From Muribaculaceae bacterium (GTDB lineage Bacteria; Bacteroidota; Bacteroidia; Bacteroidales; Muribaculaceae), in assembly GCA_029061925.1 (NCBI GenBank), contig JAIDRE010000075.1, positions 1 to 38,215 on the forward strand: a DNA stretch of 38,215 nucleotides, written 5' to 3'. Of the stretch, positions 36,062 through 38,215 are shown in pieces (position 1 is the first letter of the stretch; every line of letters starts with the position of its first letter). Under the pieces are notes generated by a model. That model was not told where the DNA came from and did no database searches. It saw only the letters and a program-made list of their open reading frames with translations. The position numbers and the translations under genes are program-made.

Positions 36062-36079
36062 CATAATGACATTATAGCC

Positions 36080-36556
36080 TTGATTGCTCACATCAACATA
36101 GGCTCAAACACGGGCGACCGCCTCGGGGCTATTTCCCGGGCGGTCGCCCGTGTTCTCAGCCTGTCCGACATCAAAACCGGACGGTTCTCCCCACCTGTCA
36201 GCAGTCATCCCCATGGCTTCACATCGCCCAACGACTTCATTAACGTAGGCGTTGAAATCGCGACATCCCTCTCCCCCGATGAACTGCTCAAAACCCTTCA
36301 GTTAATAGAGCGACAAATCTCGGTTGCCCCTCATCGCGACAAAAAAGGTAACTATATCGACCGCGTTATCGACATCGACATCATCTTTATCGATGACCTC
36401 GTCATTGACACACCTCAGTTGCAGGTTCCCCATCCGCGCATGATGACCCGCGACTTTGTGTTGCGCCCGTTAAACCACCTGTCTCCCGGCTGGATTCATC
36501 CCGTTTACAACATTTCAGCCTCTCAGATGCTTAAAAAGTTAAAAACTATAATCTAA
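36080..36556 (+). CDS. folK: 2-amino-4-hydroxy-6-hydroxymethyldihydropteridine pyrophosphokinase
   Basis: The protein has 158 residues from a TTG at 36080 (read M-IAHINIGSNTGDR). No ATG is available in frame: the infB stop at 36059 lies in the same frame and only ATA, ATT and TTG codons stand between. The family blocks are NIGSNTGDRLGAI, the substrate-loop region PHRDKKGNYIDRVIDIDIIFID, where R-x-I-D-I-D-I-I binds Mg-ATP, and VPHPRMMTRDFVLRPLNHL. The enzyme transfers pyrophosphate from ATP to the pterin in folate synthesis. It follows infB by 18 bp and precedes the dehydrogenase by 8 bp. Confidence 0.92.
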   Translation: MIAHINIGSNTGDRLGAISRAVARVLSLSDIKTGRFSPPVSSHPHGFTSPNDFINVGVEIATSLSPDELLKTLQLIERQISVAPHRDKKGNYIDRVIDIDIIFIDDLVIDTPQLQVPHPRMMTRDFVLRPLNHLSPGWIHPVYNISASQMLKKLKTII

Positions 36557-36564
36557 CGACTATC

Positions 36565-37752
36565 ATGGACAATTTCACCTATTGCACCCCGACCCGATAC
36601 ATCTTTGGCAAAGACACCGAAACCCAAGCCGGAAAAATGACAGCCGAAATGGGCTGTAAAAACATCCTACTGGTCTATGGTCACGGCTCGGTTGTTCGCT
36701 CCGGACTTCTCGACCGAGTAAAAAAATCGCTCGACGATGCCAACATAACCTATACCGAACTCAGCGGAATCGATCCCAACCCCACCGACGACCGCGTCTA
36801 TGAAGGAATCGAAATCGTGCGTCAGAAAAACATTGACGGCTTCTTAGCCGTTGGTGGTGGATCGGTCATCGACACAGCCAAAGCAATCGCCCTCGGTGTT
36901 CCGTACAACGGTGACTTCTGGGACTTCTATTCAGGCAAAGCCAATGCTAATACAGCCACTGCCCTCCCAGTCGGAGTCGTTTTGACAATCCCCGCTGCCG
37001 GTAGCGAAGGCTCGGGCAACTCAGTCATCACTCGCAAAGACGGCTTGCACAAAATCAGCCTGCGCACCGACTTCACACTCCGCCCCAAATTTGCAATTCT
37101 CAATCCCGAACTGACATTCACCCTGCCACAAAGCCAGACCGTGGCCGGCATAGCCGACATGATGGCACACATTATGGAACGCTACTTCACTCCGACTCCC
37201 GATGTTGAAGTAACCGACCGAATTTCAGAAGGATTGCTCAAAGCTATCATCGAGGAAGCCCCCAAAGTTGTGACTAACCCCGACGACTACCAAGCCCGCG
37301 CCAACATCATGTGGGCAGGCACAATGGCTCATAACGGAATCTGTGGTTGCGGTCGAGTTGAAGACTGGGTTTCTCACGCAATGGAACACGAAATCAGTGC
37401 CGTCTATGGCGTCACCCACGGAGCCGGACTCGCCGTCGTTTTCCCCGCGTGGCTAACATTCATGGCAAACCATGCTCCGGCTAAACCCGCCCAGTTTGCA
37501 CGCCGCGTTTTCGGCGTCAACAACCACAACGACAAATCAGCTGCCCTTGAAGGCATCACCGCCCTCCGCGGCTTCTTCCTCTCCCTCGGCTTACCCGTAA
37601 CCTTCGGCATGCTCGGCATCAACGCCCCTGACATCGACCTCCTCGTCAAAAAACTCCACGAAAACAAAGGCTCGGTCATCGGCGGCTACTACCGCCTGAC
37701 CCAATCCGACACCTACGAAATCTACAAACTAATGCTAAACGGCGAAATCTAA
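36565..37752 (+). CDS. Iron-containing alcohol dehydrogenase (butanol-dehydrogenase-like)
   Basis: The protein has 395 residues, the usual length. The N-terminal nucleotide-binding domain has YGHGSVVRSG and the GGGSVIDTAKAIA motif. The metal site is seen in GIADMMAHIMERYF (Asp and His), SHAMEHEISAVYGVTHGAGLAVVFPAW (two more His). The sequence is closest in form to the YqdH/BdhA-type NADPH-dependent enzymes that reduce aldehydes to alcohols. The physiological substrate is unknown. It ends 2 bp from a convergent reading frame on the other strand. Confidence 0.9.
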   Translation: MDNFTYCTPTRYIFGKDTETQAGKMTAEMGCKNILLVYGHGSVVRSGLLDRVKKSLDDANITYTELSGIDPNPTDDRVYEGIEIVRQKNIDGFLAVGGGSVIDTAKAIALGVPYNGDFWDFYSGKANANTATALPVGVVLTIPAAGSEGSGNSVITRKDGLHKISLRTDFTLRPKFAILNPELTFTLPQSQTVAGIADMMAHIMERYFTPTPDVEVTDRISEGLLKAIIEEAPKVVTNPDDYQARANIMWAGTMAHNGICGCGRVEDWVSHAMEHEISAVYGVTHGAGLAVVFPAWLTFMANHAPAKPAQFARRVFGVNNHNDKSAALEGITALRGFFLSLGLPVTFGMLGINAPDIDLLVKKLHENKGSVIGGYYRLTQSDTYEIYKLMLNGEI

Positions 37753-37754
37753 CC

Positions 37755-38099
37755 CTATCGTCTGTGTGGTGGAACAAAACCGGGACTACCGACCGAGGGC
37801 ATACTTCGGTTTGAGGGTCTCGGTTTACTTATTTCTGATGCTTTTGATTCAAGCATATCTGAGATGAAACCGCCGAAAATCGAACCAAGGTCGATGCTGA
37901 ATTTGCGGGAACCGCTACCAAAATACGGAGCAAAAATCGGACGCATTTCCCATCGCCCGTGCATCGGCACATAGTCGCGTCGCATTCCTGCCATGATTCC
38001 AAAGCTACCAAAACCCCAGTCAACCATTCCGCCAAATCCGCTCGACGGCATAAATCCCATCATTGCCGGATTGATACCACGACCGCGAACCTGAGAATA
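37755..38099 (-). CDS. Partial protein of unknown function, Gly/Met-rich
   Basis: The frame is open on the minus strand from the stop at 37755 up to at least 38099, and continues with no start into the degraded contig end, so the 5' part is missing. Visible features are a Gly-, Met- and Phe-rich stretch (MMGFMPSSGFGGMVDWGFGS) and a Ser/Pro/Arg-rich tail ending PGFVPPHRR. Codon choice resembles that of the neighbouring genes, which supports real coding. I do not recognise the family. It converges with the dehydrogenase gene. Confidence 0.5.
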   Translation of the reverse strand, partial: YSQVRGRGINPAMMGFMPSSGFGGMVDWGFGSFGIMAGMRRDYVPMHGRWEMRPIFAPYFGSGSRKFSIDLGSIFGGFISDMLESKASEISKPRPSNRSMPSVGSPGFVPPHRR

Positions 38100-38104
38100 A
38101 ACAC

Positions 38105-38215
38105 AAACCCAAAACAGAAAAAAGGGTAATGGAGGTTTGTGGGGTTTGGGTGTGTGTTTTTTAGGGGTTGGGGGGGGGGGGTGGAAACGGGGGAGTTGGG
38201 GGTTTTTGGGGGGGG
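38105..38215. other. Low-complexity contig-end artefact
   Basis: The last 110 bases are dominated by G and T runs (for example 12 or more G in a row near 38,170-38,181). This differs sharply from all other sequence in the window and is typical of low-quality read ends. Confidence 0.8.

Overview
The window looks like a chromosomal segment of a Bacteroidales bacterium, probably close to the gut family Muribaculaceae. The order-level call rests on several signs. Promoters match the Bacteroidetes consensus (TTTG, about 20 bp, TAnnTTTG), and Shine-Dalgarno sites are absent. There is a FeoA-FeoB fusion, a TamB/TamL pair, and DUF6242- and DUF6089-like genes beside uppS and bamA. The family-level guess is inference. 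The right end (about 38,105-38,215) is low-complexity G/T sequence typical of a degraded contig end.

Layout. 1-5.6 kb, minus strand: the 5' end of bamA, uppS, a DUF6089-like envelope protein, a DUF6242-like lipoprotein, and a TPR protein. This is a cell-envelope block: BamA assembles outer-membrane proteins and UppS makes the lipid carrier for peptidoglycan and polysaccharides. 5.7-9.1 kb: a DUF488 protein, divergent feoAB for ferrous iron uptake, and a flavin-binding split-barrel protein. 9.2-13.7 kb: gyrB with its own promoter and a strong terminator, then rnr (RNase R). 13.7-23.8 kb: ftsE, tgt, an LptF/LptG permease, tamB and tamL, mostly tightly packed and tied to division, tRNA modification and envelope transport. 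24.35-28.97 kb: argR, a GNAT acyltransferase, argG, argC and ilvC, an amino-acid biosynthesis cluster.

28.98-31.38 kb is the only clearly accessory stretch. It holds a perfect terminator, a 128-bp tandem repeat, interspersed palindromic repeats on both sides, an AT-rich palindromic block, a perfect -7 box, about 400 nt of strongly structured untranslated sequence, an AT-rich lipoprotein gene and a 9-bp minisatellite. 31.38-37.75 kb: rimP, nusA, infB, folK and an iron-dependent alcohol dehydrogenase. A convergent, cut-off reading frame closes the window.

Most of the sequence is conserved housekeeping DNA. The items most worth following are: the structured leader upstream of the lipoprotein; the palindrome family with a fixed TC-GGA-GA core but different self-complementary stems; the loss of the zinc-ligand cysteines in Tgt; two promoters (tgt and argR) placed so close to the ATG that leaderless mRNAs are expected; and a tiny Gly/Asp-rich ORF in the tamL-argR gap. 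No phage, CRISPR array, transposase, tRNA or rRNA was seen.
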